Notes under the pieces: generated by a model
Databases searched by the model: none
Seen by the model: the letters and a program-made list of their open reading frames with translations, nothing else
What the model was told of the DNA's origin: nothing
Shown: in pieces, positions 1 through 10,249 of the stretch
Position numbering within the stretch: the first letter of the stretch is position 1
How the letters are laid out: each line of letters starts with the position of its first letter
Source of the DNA: an uncultured Nitrosomonas sp.
Lineage (GTDB): Bacteria; Pseudomonadota; Gammaproteobacteria; Burkholderiales; Nitrosomonadaceae
NCBI GenBank assembly: GCA_902826115.1
Contig: CADEDO010000002.1
Coordinates: 62,001 to 126,000 of the forward strand
DNA length: 64,000 bases
Reading direction: 5' to 3'
Position numbers and translations under genes: made by a program

Positions 1-4
1 CTGA

Positions 5-33
5 TTGAAGCGCAAATATTCAATGAGTATAAC
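5..33 (+). promoter_or_regulatory. sigma70-type promoter for the cyclophilin pair
   Basis: TTGAAG (5-10) and TATAAC (28-33) are separated by exactly 17 bp, close to the sigma70 consensus. The start codon of the first cyclophilin follows about 50 bp after the expected transcription start, with a weak CAGGA ribosome site at 78-82. Read from sequence only. Confidence 0.55.
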
Positions 34-88
34 ATAACGTCAGATCGAAACTCTTGCCCTCTATCTCCGATATCTAACAGGATTAAAC

Positions 89-679
89 ATGCGAATACGC
101 CAGCTTCTGATTTCCCTAGTATTGATTTCAGCCACTATTAATGTATATGCCACTAACATTAGCGTTGAAATGAAAACGAATCTCGGGAACGTAGTGCTCG
201 AGCTTTATCCAGACAAGGCACCTAAGACAGTTGAGAATTTCTTAAAGTATGTTGAAGATGGATTTTATAAAAATACAGTATTTCATCGCGTAATCCCTGG
301 CTTCATGATTCAAGGAGGAGGTTTCGATACGGCGCTTAAACAAAAACCAACTCGATCACCTGTTCAGAATGAGGCTGATAATGGTTTAAAAAATGAGGTT
401 GGAACAATAGCCATGGCGCGCACTCAAGATCCACATTCTGCTAGCGCACAATTTTTTATTAATGTTGCCAACAATGAATTTCTTAATTTTAAGGCTCCCA
501 ATCAAAAGGGATATGGTTATGCTGTATTTGGCAAAGTAACTCAGGGTATTGATATTGTAAATAAAATTGCATCAATCCCAACGGGATCAGGTGGTCCATT
601 TTCAGGTGATGTGCCTAAAAGCACTGTCATTATTGAAGATATCGTTAAATTACCCATTCCTGAGAAAAATATTCAATAA
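89..679 (+). CDS. ppiA: periplasmic peptidyl-prolyl cis-trans isomerase (cyclophilin)
   Basis: This is a cyclophilin-type prolyl isomerase that speeds folding at X-Pro bonds, probably in the periplasm. Residues 1-21 form a signal peptide (basic start, hydrophobic core, cut after VYA). The cyclophilin domain fills the rest: FHRVIPGFMIQGGG at 65-78 carries the catalytic Arg67 and substrate-contacting Gln75, and QFFINV lies at 121-126. The length of 196 aa is normal for an exported cyclophilin. A cytoplasmic paralogue starts 30 bp downstream, so the two look like a tandem duplication in one transcript. The sigma70-like promoter at 5-33 probably serves both. Confidence 0.93.
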   Translation: MRIRQLLISLVLISATINVYATNISVEMKTNLGNVVLELYPDKAPKTVENFLKYVEDGFYKNTVFHRVIPGFMIQGGGFDTALKQKPTRSPVQNEADNGLKNEVGTIAMARTQDPHSASAQFFINVANNEFLNFKAPNQKGYGYAVFGKVTQGIDIVNKIASIPTGSGGPFSGDVPKSTVIIEDIVKLPIPEKNIQ

Positions 680-709
680 GAAGAATCAAAAACTAATACA
701 AGGATTGAT

Positions 710-1201
710 ATGGTCAGATTACAAACCAATTTTGGCGTCATAAAACTTGAACTTGACAGCGAAAATGCCCCTGAAACTGTACAAAATTTTCTGAATTACG
801 TGAACAGCGGATTCTATGACAACACCTTGTTTCATCGTGTGATTGATGATTTTATGATTCAGGGGGGGGGATTTGAACCGGGCATGAAGCAAAAGAAACC
901 ACAAGCCCCCATAAAGAACGAAGCGGCTAATGGACTCAAAAACGACGCTTATACCATAGCAATGGCTCGCACTGCAGATGTACATTCTGCCACAGCACAA
1001 TTTTTTATCAATGTAACCAGCAATGGATTCCTCAATTACAAATCACCTTCTGCGCAAGGCTATGGTTACTGCGTGTTTGGCAAGGTTGTGGAAGGACAGG
1101 ATATCGTGGATAAAATTAAGAAAGTAAAAACCGGTGATTATGCCGGCCACCAGAATGTTCCGCTTGAAGATGTCATCATTCAGAAAGCTGAAGTTGAATA
1201 A
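710..1201 (+). CDS. ppiB: cytoplasmic peptidyl-prolyl cis-trans isomerase (cyclophilin)
   Basis: A leaderless cyclophilin of 163 aa, the usual size of cytoplasmic Ppi[15 protein letters not shown] spans residues 41-54 (Arg43, Gln51) and QFFINV follows near residue 100. It is clearly homologous to the exported copy just upstream and probably shares its transcript; AAGGA lies 6 bp before the ATG. The QGGG codons contain an uninterrupted run of nine G (862-870), which the paralogue breaks up with adenines. Such a run could cause slippage. It converges on metZ without an obvious terminator between them. Confidence 0.93.
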   Translation: MVRLQTNFGVIKLELDSENAPETVQNFLNYVNSGFYDNTLFHRVIDDFMIQGGGFEPGMKQKKPQAPIKNEAANGLKNDAYTIAMARTADVHSATAQFFINVTSNGFLNYKSPSAQGYGYCVFGKVVEGQDIVDKIKKVKTGDYAGHQNVPLEDVIIQKAEVE

Positions 1202-1262
1202 TTACTCAACAATTGCTCTTTAATTCCGGTGCAATTTAAAAGCAGGTAATCGTGGTGGGGGA

Positions 1263-2438
1263 TTATGATAATCCTCTAGCCAAGTCAGCTTGCAGATCTT
1301 GCACCGCTTCCAAGCCAACCGCAATACGCAACAAACCATCTGAAATACCCGCGGCATCCCGTGCTTCTTGACTGATACGAGCATGGGTTGTTGTTGCAGG
1401 GTGAGTCAGCGTGCTTTTTGCATCACCAAGATTGGCAGTAATCGATATCAGACGTGCTGAGTCGATGACTCTCCACGCAGCTTCTCTGCCTCCTTTCACT
1501 TCAAAGGTAACAATACCACCACCCGATTTCTGCTGGTGTTTTGCCAATTCATGTTGTGGATGAGACATCAGTCCGGGATAAAACACACGCATTACATTTG
1601 GTTGAGATTCGAGCCATTGAGCCATTTGCAAGGCATTGGCTGAATGTGCTTCCACGCGAATTTTGAGTGTTTCAAGACCTTTCAGGATGACCCAGGCATT
1701 GAATGCGCTCAACGTCGGCCCGGCCGTGCGCAAGAATCCATAGATCCCCCCATCCATCAGTAAATCCCGCTTGCCTAATACCGCACCACCCAATACCCTG
1801 CCCTGTCCATCCAAATACTTAGTGGCTGAATGGATGACGATATCGGCACCTAACTCAAGGGGTTTCTGCAAGATCGGCGTGCAAAAACAATTATCGACCG
1901 CCAACCAAATACCGGCTTTCTTAGCAACTTTCGATAATTCAGTGATATCTGAAACCTCCGTTAATGGATTAGAAGGCGTTTCCAGAAAAAACAGTTTGGT
2001 ATTGGGTTGTATGGCAGCTTGCCATGAGTTGATATCCGTAGCCGAAACATAGGTTGTATCAATATTAAATCGTTTTAATATGTTATTGAATAAATTTACA
2101 GTTGCGCCAAACAGACTACGCGATGCGACAATATGATCTCCTGCTGATAATAATCCCATTACACAGGCCAATATAGCCGACATTCCAGAAGAAGTTGCTA
2201 TACAAGCTTCCGCTCCTTCAAGCATAGCCAGCCTTTCTTCAAACGCTGTTACCGTAGGATTAGTAAAACGAGAATAAATATTTCCCGGCTCATTGCCAGA
2301 AAACCGTGCGGCTGCTTGAGCGGCACTGTCAAAGACGAAACTCGAAGTAAGATACATCGCTTCAGAGTGCTCATTAAATTGACTGCGGTGAATACCGGTA
2401 TGGAGCGCCAGTGTTTCTGGTTGCAAATGATCAGACAT
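1263..2438 (-). CDS. metZ: O-succinylhomoserine sulfhydrylase
   Basis: A PLP-dependent Cys/Met-metabolism enzyme of 391 aa that joins O-succinylhomoserine with sulfide to give homocysteine in methionine synthesis. SATKYLDGQGR around 204-214 holds the PLP-binding Lys207; SSGMSAI (83-89) and NIYSRFTNPT (53-62) are typical of the family. MetZ rather than MetB or a gamma-lyase is inferred from the overall sequence and from its place directly downstream of purF, a common order in Betaproteobacteria and Pseudomonas. The 131-bp gap to purF shows no clear terminator, so cotranscription is likely. Confidence 0.9.
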   Translation of the reverse strand: MSDHLQPETLALHTGIHRSQFNEHSEAMYLTSSFVFDSAAQAAARFSGNEPGNIYSRFTNPTVTAFEERLAMLEGAEACIATSSGMSAILACVMGLLSAGDHIVASRSLFGATVNLFNNILKRFNIDTTYVSATDINSWQAAIQPNTKLFFLETPSNPLTEVSDITELSKVAKKAGIWLAVDNCFCTPILQKPLELGADIVIHSATKYLDGQGRVLGGAVLGKRDLLMDGGIYGFLRTAGPTLSAFNAWVILKGLETLKIRVEAHSANALQMAQWLESQPNVMRVFYPGLMSHPQHELAKHQQKSGGGIVTFEVKGGREAAWRVIDSARLISITANLGDAKSTLTHPATTTHARISQEARDAAGISDGLLRIAVGLEAVQDLQADLARGLS

Positions 2439-2569
2439 ATCTATTAGGCCTCAGATAATCGCTGTATTTATTAAAGGTTATATTTTGTCAAAAGTCAGAT
2501 TAATTGTATAGAAGACTAAAAATGGATATTCCTCAATAATAGCAATAGCCTTCTTTACAAATCAGTTAC

Positions 2570-4090
2570 CTAATCGGAAACAATCAAGCTTAAATCCAGT
2601 TGGGTATTTGATTTCGATTGTGAAGTTGAAGAACTAGAATTTCTTTGCAATTCAATGGTGCGCAAATATTCCGAAGTCACATCACCTGTTATGTAATCCC
2701 CATTGAAACATGAGGTTTCAAAATTCTTTACAGTCGGCGATACTTTTGCCACCGCATGATTGAGTGCATCCAAATCTTGGAAAACCAGATAATCCGCACT
2801 GATCTCATTACAAATCTCCTCAGTGTTACGATCAGTCGCAATTAACTCCTGACGAGTCGGCATATCGATACCATATACATTCGGATATCTAACCGGTGGC
2901 GCAGCTGAAGCAAAATAAATTTTATTGGCACCCGCTTCCCGTGCCATCTGTACAATCTCACGGCTGGTCGTACCACGCACAATTGAATCATCAACCAGTA
3001 AAACATTCTTTCCGCGAAACTCTATGCTCATTGCATTTAATTTTTGCCGGACCGATTTACGCCGTTGCTGTTGTCCTGGCATGATAAAAGTACGTCCCAC
3101 ATAACGATTTTTGACAAAACCCTCGCGGAAATCGACACCCAATCGATTAGCAAGCTGCAAAGCGCTAGGGCGACTTGAATCCGGTATCGGAATGACCACA
3201 TCAATATCCAGATGATGCATTGATTTTTTTATTTTTTCAGCAAGATGTTCACCCATATTGAGCCGGGTTTCATAGACAGAAATACCATCAATCATTGAAT
3301 CAGGGCGGGCGAGATAGACATACTCAAAGATACAGGGGTTCAGAGAATGTTTGGGCGCACACTGCTGACTGTAGAAATTACCCGCTTCGTCTATAAAAAT
3401 AGCCTCTCCCGGGGCTACGTCGCGAATCAGTTTAAAGCCCAGTGTATCCAAGGCAACGCTTTCTGAAGCCACTAGATACTCGTCACCCAATTCATTTTCA
3501 ATCGTGCCGAAGACCAGTGGGCGTATTCCATAGGGATCCCGGAAAGCCAACAACCCATAACCAGCGATCATTGCCACAACTGCATAAGCGCCTCTGCAAC
3601 GTTTATGAACGCCGGATACTGCGGCAAAGATGGTTGCTGGATCAAGCTGATTATTGCGGGTACTTTCCTGTAATTCATGAGCAAGTACGTTGAGCAATAC
3701 TTCCGAATCCGAATTGGTATTGACATGCCTGAGATCGGCCCTGAATAATTCCTGCTTCAGTTGCTCCGCATTCGTTAGGTTTCCATTATGGCTAAGCACA
3801 ATACCGAAGGGCGAGTTCACATAAAAAGGTTGTGCTTCAGCAGGTGAGCTTGCAGAGCCTGCAGTGGGATAACGAACATGACCGATACCCATGTTACCCG
3901 TCAATGCACGCATGTTTCTTGTACGGAAGACGTCGCGCACCAGACCACAACCTTTATGCATATGAAAAGTACTACCTTGCGCCGTTACAATACCACTTGC
4001 ATCTTGTCCACGGTGTTGTAGCATTAATAAGCCATCGTAAAGTAACTGGTTGGCTGGCGATTGTGCAACGATGCCGAGAATCCCACACAT
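2570..4090 (-). CDS. purF: amidophosphoribosyltransferase
   Basis: Catalyses the first committed step of purine synthesis, moving the amide nitrogen of glutamine onto PRPP to give phosphoribosylamine. The protein starts MCGILGIV, so Cys2 becomes the N-terminal nucleophile of the glutaminase half (about 1-230). The phosphoribosyltransferase half has the PRPP loop [14 protein letters not shown] at 363-376. At 506 aa it is of standard length. It belongs to a leftward block folC - SPOR gene - cvpA - purF - metZ, a conserved proteobacterial order. Confidence 0.97.
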   Translation of the reverse strand: MCGILGIVAQSPANQLLYDGLLMLQHRGQDASGIVTAQGSTFHMHKGCGLVRDVFRTRNMRALTGNMGIGHVRYPTAGSASSPAEAQPFYVNSPFGIVLSHNGNLTNAEQLKQELFRADLRHVNTNSDSEVLLNVLAHELQESTRNNQLDPATIFAAVSGVHKRCRGAYAVVAMIAGYGLLAFRDPYGIRPLVFGTIENELGDEYLVASESVALDTLGFKLIRDVAPGEAIFIDEAGNFYSQQCAPKHSLNPCIFEYVYLARPDSMIDGISVYETRLNMGEHLAEKIKKSMHHLDIDVVIPIPDSSRPSALQLANRLGVDFREGFVKNRYVGRTFIMPGQQQRRKSVRQKLNAMSIEFRGKNVLLVDDSIVRGTTSREIVQMAREAGANKIYFASAAPPVRYPNVYGIDMPTRQELIATDRNTEEICNEISADYLVFQDLDALNHAVAKVSPTVKNFETSCFNGDYITGDVTSEYLRTIELQRNSSSSTSQSKSNTQLDLSLIVSD

Positions 4091-4218
4091 AGAAATACTC
4101 CGTAAATTTCGCTCTATTCAACTAGGCTATAAATTGAAGACACCCAAGAATAAAATTGCATCATAGAAGAGTAACTGTGCAAACAAGCTTATTCAGGATT
4201 CTTTGATAATGAATCATA

Positions 4219-4725
4219 TTAAGAGTTTTCCTTCCTCTCAAAACTAATGCGTTTTGATAGATCATTCGGTAACCAAGGTAAAACTTGCAGTGCAATTACT
4301 TCCAATGGACGACTTAAAACAGCTTGCTGCCAGAAACTCTGATTGGGAATCGCCGTTAGGCCGGCGATTAGCGTAATTATCGTCACAATAACCAATGCCC
4401 TTAACAGCCCGAATAGGGAACCTAACAATCGATCAATGAATCCGAGTCCAATACCTTTGATCAAGGCCGATAACAACATAGTCATTAAAGCCGTTATCAA
4501 TAACACTGAAAGAAACACAAGGACAAATGTAATCGAGTATCGCAGTGTTTCACCGATGATTTCCGTTGGCAGGAATGGCTCGAAATAACCCGTGTAAGCA
4601 CCAGCAACAATAAACGCCACCACCCAACCGGCGATAGATAGCGATTCACGCACAAATCCCCTGATAACACTTAGAATGACCGATACCAGAAAAATGCCAA
4701 AAACAACGTAATCAAAAACAGTCAT
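4219..4725 (-). CDS. cvpA: CvpA family membrane protein
   Basis: A 168-aa inner-membrane protein with about four hydrophobic helices (roughly 5-25, 30-50, 65-90 and 100-130). It matches CvpA, named for colicin V production in E. coli and almost always found next to purF, as here. A Gly/Arg/Ser-rich loop (VIRGFVRESLSIAGW) after the first helix is characteristic. The molecular role is not established; work in enterobacteria links it to envelope homeostasis. Confidence 0.88.
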   Translation of the reverse strand: MTVFDYVVFGIFLVSVILSVIRGFVRESLSIAGWVVAFIVAGAYTGYFEPFLPTEIIGETLRYSITFVLVFLSVLLITALMTMLLSALIKGIGLGFIDRLLGSLFGLLRALVIVTIITLIAGLTAIPNQSFWQQAVLSRPLEVIALQVLPWLPNDLSKRISFERKENS

Positions 4726-4778
4726 TAATTAAAATACATCTGATACATTAAATTGATAGCCTCATGAATCTTTGCAAT

Positions 4779-5465
4779 CTATCTCGGACTGACTACGCCA
4801 TCGAATCCAAGTTTTTTTAGCTTTTTCAATTCAGCTTCAGCAGCGCTTCTCGTTGCAAATGGTCCCACTCTCACCCGAGTCACTTCATTCTGATCGACTT
4901 TGAGCGTCTCGGTATATGCATTAAAACCACCCGATAACAAGTTGCTATGCTGTTGCTTAGCTTTTGATGGATCTGAAAATGCACCTAACTGAACGACAAA
5001 CCCTTTTGCCGTATCTTTTGGTGCATCCGCCACAACACTGGCTGAAGGATTACTTGCAACCGGAGCCGGGGTTGCATGTTTTACCTCAGCAGGAGGTATG
5101 TAAATTTTTGGTTTAATGCCTGGGATTGGAATGCGCTTGCGATCACTAGGCGTTTCTGTCGCGTCCTCAATGCTCTGTTGATTCGTCTGAGGCTTGCCTT
5201 TAAATTCTGGTGAAGCATCCAGGTTATCGAGTGTTTCACGAACAACTGATTCAGCTTTGGGAACTGAAGCCAATCCGTTTTTGGCATTCTTGCCGGAATT
5301 GGGTAAATTAATCGCGATTTCATGTTCCTCATTATCTGGCTTAGGCTCATCGAAAATCATTGGCAATACAATGATAGAAAAGATCACCAGAACAATTGCA
5401 CCCACTAAGCGTCTTCTAGCACGCTTTCTTAGCAATAACTCTTCTTCGCTGATATTTTTAGTCAT
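4779..5465 (-). CDS. SPOR-domain cell-division protein (DedD-like)
   Basis: A single-pass inner-membrane protein of 228 aa. It has a short basic cytoplasmic tail with RKRARRR, a transmembrane helix at about 20-40, a Pro/Lys-rich low-complexity linker, and a C-terminal SPOR domain (about 150-226, beginning FVVQLGAFSDPSKA). SPOR domains bind denuded septal peptidoglycan, so a role at the division site is likely. Its place between folC and cvpA is the position of dedD in E. coli. The sequence is too divergent to be sure of one-to-one orthology. Confidence 0.85.
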   Translation of the reverse strand: MTKNISEEELLLRKRARRRLVGAIVLVIFSIIVLPMIFDEPKPDNEEHEIAINLPNSGKNAKNGLASVPKAESVVRETLDNLDASPEFKGKPQTNQQSIEDATETPSDRKRIPIPGIKPKIYIPPAEVKHATPAPVASNPSASVVADAPKDTAKGFVVQLGAFSDPSKAKQQHSNLLSGGFNAYTETLKVDQNEVTRVRVGPFATRSAAEAELKKLKKLGFDGVVSPR

Positions 5466-5478
5466 TTGAAATATCCGA

Positions 5479-6786
5479 TTATTGTTTACCTTGCAGCGTG
5501 TTCAGATGCTGCAGCACGCTACCTACCGTATAGAAAGATCCGAACACGCAGATTCTATCATTTTTAGTGGCTTGTTCACAGGCATAAACAAAAGCCGCTA
5601 CGCAATCCGGGAATGCATGGATAGTATTTTTTTCATTTGAAATATTGGCCTTATGCATTTCATCAATTAAATAATCGGCCGACGCAGCTCGAGGAGAGTC
5701 AAGCGTTGATACTAGCCAGAAATCAATCTCATTTCTTAATTCCTGAATGACTCCAGTGATATCTTTATCCTTCAGCATGGCCAATATAGCATAGGTATAT
5801 CCGACTGGTTTTGTCGCCGCCAGATTTTCAGCCAGAACTGCTGCAGCACCTGGATTATGCGCCACATCCAAAATAATCATCGGTTGAGTTGACACGACCT
5901 GAAAACGACCGGGAATCACAGCTTCAGTAAGCCCCAGGCGCACTTCATGCATGCTGACAGGCAACAATTCACTCATCGTGTCCAATGCAACCAAGCAAGT
6001 GCTTGCATTTTGCAGTTGTTTCCCCCCACGCAAAGCGGGAAGCGGCAAAGAATGCCGCTTCCCTTTCGGCCCCCAGAAGTCCCATTGGAATCCCTTGCTA
6101 GAGAAGCCAAATTCCTTGGTAAATTGAAAAAAATGCGCGCCTATGTTATCAACCTGTTGACGAACGGAATCAGGTATATCGATCTCGGAGCAAATGGCCG
6201 GTTTATTTTTTCTAAAAATGGCCGCTTTCTCGAAGCCTATCTTTTCTCGCGTATCTCCAAGATATTCAATATGATCAAAATCTATACTGGTTAAAATGGA
6301 ACAATCCGCATCGAATGCATTCACTGCATCCAGGCGTCCTCCTAAACCCACTTCTAAAATAGCCACATCCACCTGAGCTTCTATGAACAAACCCACAGCC
6401 GCCAAGGTGCCAAACTCGAAAAAGGTTAATGAAGTGTCACACGCTGTTCTTGCAGTTTCAATTTGATGAAAAATCTGACATAACTTGTCATCTTCGACTA
6501 CTGTTTTATTTATCCGGATACGCTCGTTATATTCGAGTAAATGAGGCGATGTATAGCAGCCAGTTTTATAGCCGGCACAATGCAAAATCGATTCCAGCAT
6601 GGCACAGACAGAACCTTTGCCATTGGTGCCGCCCACCATGAAAATCGGAAAGGAAGGAGTCAAACCAAGCGCCGTTTTAACACGATCAACACGCGCCAAC
6701 CCCATATCAATGGTTTTAGGATGCAGCGTTTCAAGATAGATCAACCAATCAACAAGTGAACTGGGCTCTGCGCTAGAGTCATTCAT
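5479..6786 (-). CDS. folC: dihydrofolate synthase / folylpolyglutamate synthase
   Basis: A bifunctional Mur-ligase-type enzyme that adds glutamate to dihydropteroate and then extends the folate polyglutamate tail. The ATP loop GGTNGKGSVCAML lies at 52-64, and DFDHIEYLGDTREKI is the conserved Asp/His segment of the central domain. At 435 aa it has the usual length. Only 13 bp separate it from the SPOR gene downstream. In many Betaproteobacteria accD lies directly upstream; here an EI24-type membrane protein takes that place. Confidence 0.95.
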   Translation of the reverse strand: MNDSSAEPSSLVDWLIYLETLHPKTIDMGLARVDRVKTALGLTPSFPIFMVGGTNGKGSVCAMLESILHCAGYKTGCYTSPHLLEYNERIRINKTVVEDDKLCQIFHQIETARTACDTSLTFFEFGTLAAVGLFIEAQVDVAILEVGLGGRLDAVNAFDADCSILTSIDFDHIEYLGDTREKIGFEKAAIFRKNKPAICSEIDIPDSVRQQVDNIGAHFFQFTKEFGFSSKGFQWDFWGPKGKRHSLPLPALRGGKQLQNASTCLVALDTMSELLPVSMHEVRLGLTEAVIPGRFQVVSTQPMIILDVAHNPGAAAVLAENLAATKPVGYTYAILAMLKDKDITGVIQELRNEIDFWLVSTLDSPRAASADYLIDEMHKANISNEKNTIHAFPDCVAAFVYACEQATKNDRICVFGSFYTVGSVLQHLNTLQGKQ

Positions 6787-6840
6787 TAAGGACCACCGCG
6801 GGTTTATTTAATGCCTATCAAAGATCAATTTTAAATGGAC

Positions 6841-7593
6841 CTATTCTTCCAGAGCCACAACGGCATCATTCCTTTTCTCATTGTTTGTTCTTAGCAGCTG
6901 CAATTGATCCAATCCAAAATGGATAAATGCCAGCGCTGTAAAAATTGGTGCCAATAAATTAAGTACTGGCACAAATTGCAACATGCCCGTCAACAATCCC
7001 AACCCCCACAGCGAGTATCTGTTTGACGCACAGATCTCCTTGATTTCTCGCTTATTGGCATGTTCGGATAGTGCGTCATACCGAAACAGTTGTTGATTCA
7101 TGAAAGCAGCTGCGATAAAAGGAATGAATACTCCCACACCGAATGTCCACAGCGGCAAAGAAACCACCCAGATCAATATAAAAACACCCGTCGCTAGCAC
7201 CGCGTTCACAATGCTGCCGCTAATACTTCCACCGTTTTCCCGTTTTAACTCTGGATAATTACGCTTAGCAACCAGCTTGATCAAGGCCGGCATGATAAAA
7301 ATAGTCGTAATAATCAGCGTTGTCATGATTACCAGCGGAATAAATACAATGATATGAATCAGGTTTTGAATACTGGTAGCAATCCATGCAGGTTCAACAT
7401 TCTTCAGCCACTCACCTACTCCCATTTCGCCAAATGCTAAGTAAATCAATTCTGTAAAGCTATCTCCGAAGAGGTAACCGATGACAGACCAGAAAAGTGT
7501 TGCGGCCAAAACTGGCCATATGATGATCCATGCAATCTTAAAACGAACTAAGTCTCTGAATGCACTTGCAATTGATTTAAATATAGAAGACAT
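6841..7593 (-). CDS. EI24 / CysZ-like membrane protein
   Basis: A 250-aa integral membrane protein with about five hydrophobic segments (roughly 20-45, 75-105, 130-165, 205-230). The overall plan, including the FRYDALSEHANK segment and a hydrophobic stretch ending in FIHFGLDQL, fits the EI24 domain family that includes the E. coli sulfate permease CysZ. There are no sulfur genes next to it, so sulfate transport is only a possibility. It lies in line with dapD upstream (138-bp gap) and folC downstream (54 bp). Confidence 0.7.
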   Translation of the reverse strand: MSSIFKSIASAFRDLVRFKIAWIIIWPVLAATLFWSVIGYLFGDSFTELIYLAFGEMGVGEWLKNVEPAWIATSIQNLIHIIVFIPLVIMTTLIITTIFIMPALIKLVAKRNYPELKRENGGSISGSIVNAVLATGVFILIWVVSLPLWTFGVGVFIPFIAAAFMNQQLFRYDALSEHANKREIKEICASNRYSLWGLGLLTGMLQFVPVLNLLAPIFTALAFIHFGLDQLQLLRTNNEKRNDAVVALEE

Positions 7594-7731
7594 TTGGACT
7601 CACATTAAAGAGAATTTAGACAATGAAGCACATCTGGAACTAGAACTGACACCCTGCCACGTTGCGACAGGATGAAGTAGTGATTGAAGTTGGATTACGA
7701 TGCTTTATCACATGGTATGCGCGAATCCAAA

Positions 7732-8553
7732 TCAGATGCCACGCAGCAGCTCATTGATGCCTGTTTTTGAACGTGTCTTAGCATCCACCTGTTTAACGAT
7801 TACCGCACAATACAGACTGTATTTTCCGTTCTCAGCAGGTAAATTGCCCGAGACTACGACCGATCCTGGAGGAATACGGCCATAGGAAATTTCGCCTGTT
7901 TCTCGGTTATAAATTTTTGTACTCTGACCAATATACACCCCCATGGAAATGACTGAGTTCTCACCCACGATCACTCCTTCAACCACTTCAGAGCGTGCAC
8001 CGATAAAACAGTTATCTTCAATAATCGTCGGATTGGCTTGCACCGGTTCCAGCACACCACCGATACCAACACCGCCGGATAAATGTACATTCTTGCCAAT
8101 TTGTGCGCACGATCCAACCGTTGCCCAGGTATCGACCATGGTTCCTTCATCCACATAAGCGCCGATATTCACATAAGACGGCATCAATACCACGTTATTG
8201 GCAATAAAAGAGCCTTTGCGCACGGCTGCGGGCGGTACCACGCGGAAACCTCCATCACGAAAATCCCTGGAACTGTAATCAGCAAACTTTGATGGCACCT
8301 TATCAAAATAATTGGAAAAACCACCTTTGATAAAACTATTGTCCTCGATACGGAATGACAACAACACCGCCTTCTTGATCCACTGATGCGTCACCCAGTC
8401 GCCATCGATTTTCTCCGCCACACGCAGTTTGCCACCATCGAGCATATTGAGTACTTGTGCGATGGACTCTTTCAGATTGGCATCCACATTACGTGGCGTA
8501 ATTTCGGCACGACGATCAAACGCTTCTTCAATGATGGTTTTTAATTCATTCAT
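7732..8553 (-). CDS. dapD: 2,3,4,5-tetrahydropyridine-2,6-dicarboxylate N-succinyltransferase
   Basis: Transfers succinyl from succinyl-CoA to tetrahydrodipicolinate in the succinylase branch of lysine and meso-diaminopimelate synthesis. At 273 aa it has the expected length, with a left-handed beta-helix made of hexapeptide repeats at about 110-230 ([20 protein letters not shown] and [10 protein letters not shown] are typical). It follows dapC by 32 bp on the same strand, so two consecutive pathway steps are transcribed together. dapB is about 5 kb away on the other strand. Confidence 0.96.
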   Translation of the reverse strand: MNELKTIIEEAFDRRAEITPRNVDANLKESIAQVLNMLDGGKLRVAEKIDGDWVTHQWIKKAVLLSFRIEDNSFIKGGFSNYFDKVPSKFADYSSRDFRDGGFRVVPPAAVRKGSFIANNVVLMPSYVNIGAYVDEGTMVDTWATVGSCAQIGKNVHLSGGVGIGGVLEPVQANPTIIEDNCFIGARSEVVEGVIVGENSVISMGVYIGQSTKIYNRETGEISYGRIPPGSVVVSGNLPAENGKYSLYCAVIVKQVDAKTRSKTGINELLRGI

Positions 8554-8585
8554 AATTTTTCCTAATAATTAAAATTCAACCCGGT

Positions 8586-9782
8586 TCAACTCAAGTGAGT
8601 CACCAGGCTCTTGATTCTGCCCATGGCTTCGATGCATTCCTGCGGCGAAGCAACCAATGCAATCCGTACAAAATTTTTCCCAGGATTCATGTCGTGCGCA
8701 TCACGTGCCAAATAACTCCCTGGCAACACCGTGACATTATAATCTTGATACAGTTGTTTGGTGAATTCGGTATCGCTGATAGGGGTTTTTAGCCACAAAT
8801 AAAAACTGGCATCCGGCATCTGCACCGTAGTGACTTCAGATAATAGTGCGACCGCAGCAGAAAATTTCTGTGCATACAAACGGCGATTTTCTACTACATG
8901 CATCTCATCACGCCATGCCGCAGCACTGGCAGCTTGCGCAGATGGATTCATAGCACTGCCATGATAGGTTCGATACAGCAGAAACTTCTCCAATAACGCA
9001 GCATCTCCGGCCACAAATCCCGAGCGCAATCCTGGCACATTGGATCGTTTCGACAGGCTATTGAATACTACCAAACGCGGGAAACCAGCGCGCCCCAATT
9101 GTTGCGCAGCATCCAATGCTCCCAACGGCGGATTGTTCTCATCAAAATAGATTTCCGAATAACACTCATCCGCAGCAATCACAAAACCATATCGATCAGA
9201 CAATGCAAACAACTCCCGCCATACATCCAGTTTCATGACCCCGCCAGTAGGATTATTCGGCGAGCAAACATAGATCAGCTGGGTGCGCGCCCACACCTCA
9301 TCGCTTAATTGCGAGAAATCCAATGCGAAATGATTTTCCGGCAGGGTATTAATAAAATACGGCGTAGCACCCGCCAATAGTGCAGCGCCCTCGTATATCT
9401 GATAGAACGGATTGGGACAAACCACGGCAGGGCGATTGGCGCCAGGATCAATCACTGTTTGAGCAAAAGAAAACAATGCCTCACGGCTACCATTCACAGG
9501 AATGATTTGCGTATCCGCATTGATTTCAAGCAGATTAAAACGGCGCTTGGCCCACGTGGCAATGCTATTGCGTAATGCCGCCGTCCCTAGCGTCGTCGGA
9601 TAAGTGGATAGTCCATCCAAATGATCGATCATCGCCTGACGAATAAAATTGGGGGTCGCATGCTTGGGTTCGCCAATTTGCAATTCAATTGAACTGAGCT
9701 TCGCATTGCGTACCACTCCGTCAAACAGTTGACGCAGTTTCTGGAATGGATAAGGTTGCAGTTGATTCAGATTTGGATTCAT
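8586..9782 (-). CDS. dapC: succinyldiaminopimelate transaminase
   Basis: A class I PLP aminotransferase of 398 aa that converts N-succinyl-2-amino-6-oxopimelate to N-succinyl-diaminopimelate. NSLSKRSNVPGLRSG at 241-255 contains the Schiff-base Lys245; SPNNPTGG (174-181) and AADECY (203-208) bind the cofactor. Similar folds occur in other aminotransferases, so the assignment rests on the tight arrangement with dapD and on overall resemblance to proteobacterial DapC. GGAC lies just before the ATG as a weak ribosome site. Confidence 0.9.
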   Translation of the reverse strand: MNPNLNQLQPYPFQKLRQLFDGVVRNAKLSSIELQIGEPKHATPNFIRQAMIDHLDGLSTYPTTLGTAALRNSIATWAKRRFNLLEINADTQIIPVNGSREALFSFAQTVIDPGANRPAVVCPNPFYQIYEGAALLAGATPYFINTLPENHFALDFSQLSDEVWARTQLIYVCSPNNPTGGVMKLDVWRELFALSDRYGFVIAADECYSEIYFDENNPPLGALDAAQQLGRAGFPRLVVFNSLSKRSNVPGLRSGFVAGDAALLEKFLLYRTYHGSAMNPSAQAASAAAWRDEMHVVENRRLYAQKFSAAVALLSEVTTVQMPDASFYLWLKTPISDTEFTKQLYQDYNVTVLPGSYLARDAHDMNPGKNFVRIALVASPQECIEAMGRIKSLVTHLS

Positions 9783-10150
9783 GTCCTATTAAGCACAGTG
9801 ATCAATCATAAGCTGTTAACTCAAGCTTATAGAAAACACCCATTGCCGAGAAAATTAGATTGTTAGATTTATGGATAGATTATAAAACGCGCTCATCAGA
9901 ATGGCCAATTATAACTCACCCACGCATTGCTCATAGATAGCGTGAGTTTATTTAAAATAAACAATCTAGCTCATTGATTCACAGATGTTTAATAGCCTCA
10001 CCAATGCTTCCCAGAAATAACAATCACTCTAGTATTTCAATGCACTGATGTGTGGTGAACCTCAGGATCAATCAACCGCCAGTATTTTTGTATTTTGATA
10101 TGCAATCAACGTTCTATCGCAATTAAGCGCTGCCAGCAGCAAACTTACTC
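9783..10150. other. intergenic region between divergent dapC and mdh
   Basis: No credible gene. It is AT-rich and contains a 17-bp palindrome at 9946-9962 (GTTTATTT-A-AAATAAAC). Just before it is an imperfect hairpin made from AACTCAC at 9913-9919 and GTGAGTT at 9942-9948. The region must hold the dapC promoter, but I could not pick a convincing -35/-10 pair on that strand. The mdh promoter candidate follows at 10151-10179. Confidence 0.4.
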
Positions 10151-10179
10151 TTCCTTGAGGTTATGATTGCAAGTATAAT
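10151..10179 (+). promoter_or_regulatory. probable sigma70 promoter for mdh
   Basis: TTCCTT (10151-10156) and a perfect TATAAT (10174-10179) lie 17 bp apart. Transcription would start near 10186 and give a leader of about 65 nt before the chosen mdh start. The promoter overlaps the upstream in-frame start at 10163, which supports the later ATG. Confidence 0.55.
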
Positions 10180-10249
10180 TCGTGCAATTTTTCCCCATAT
10201 TACCGCCAATTACCACAGTCTATTGACGGCTTCTCGAGGATTGGAAAAA

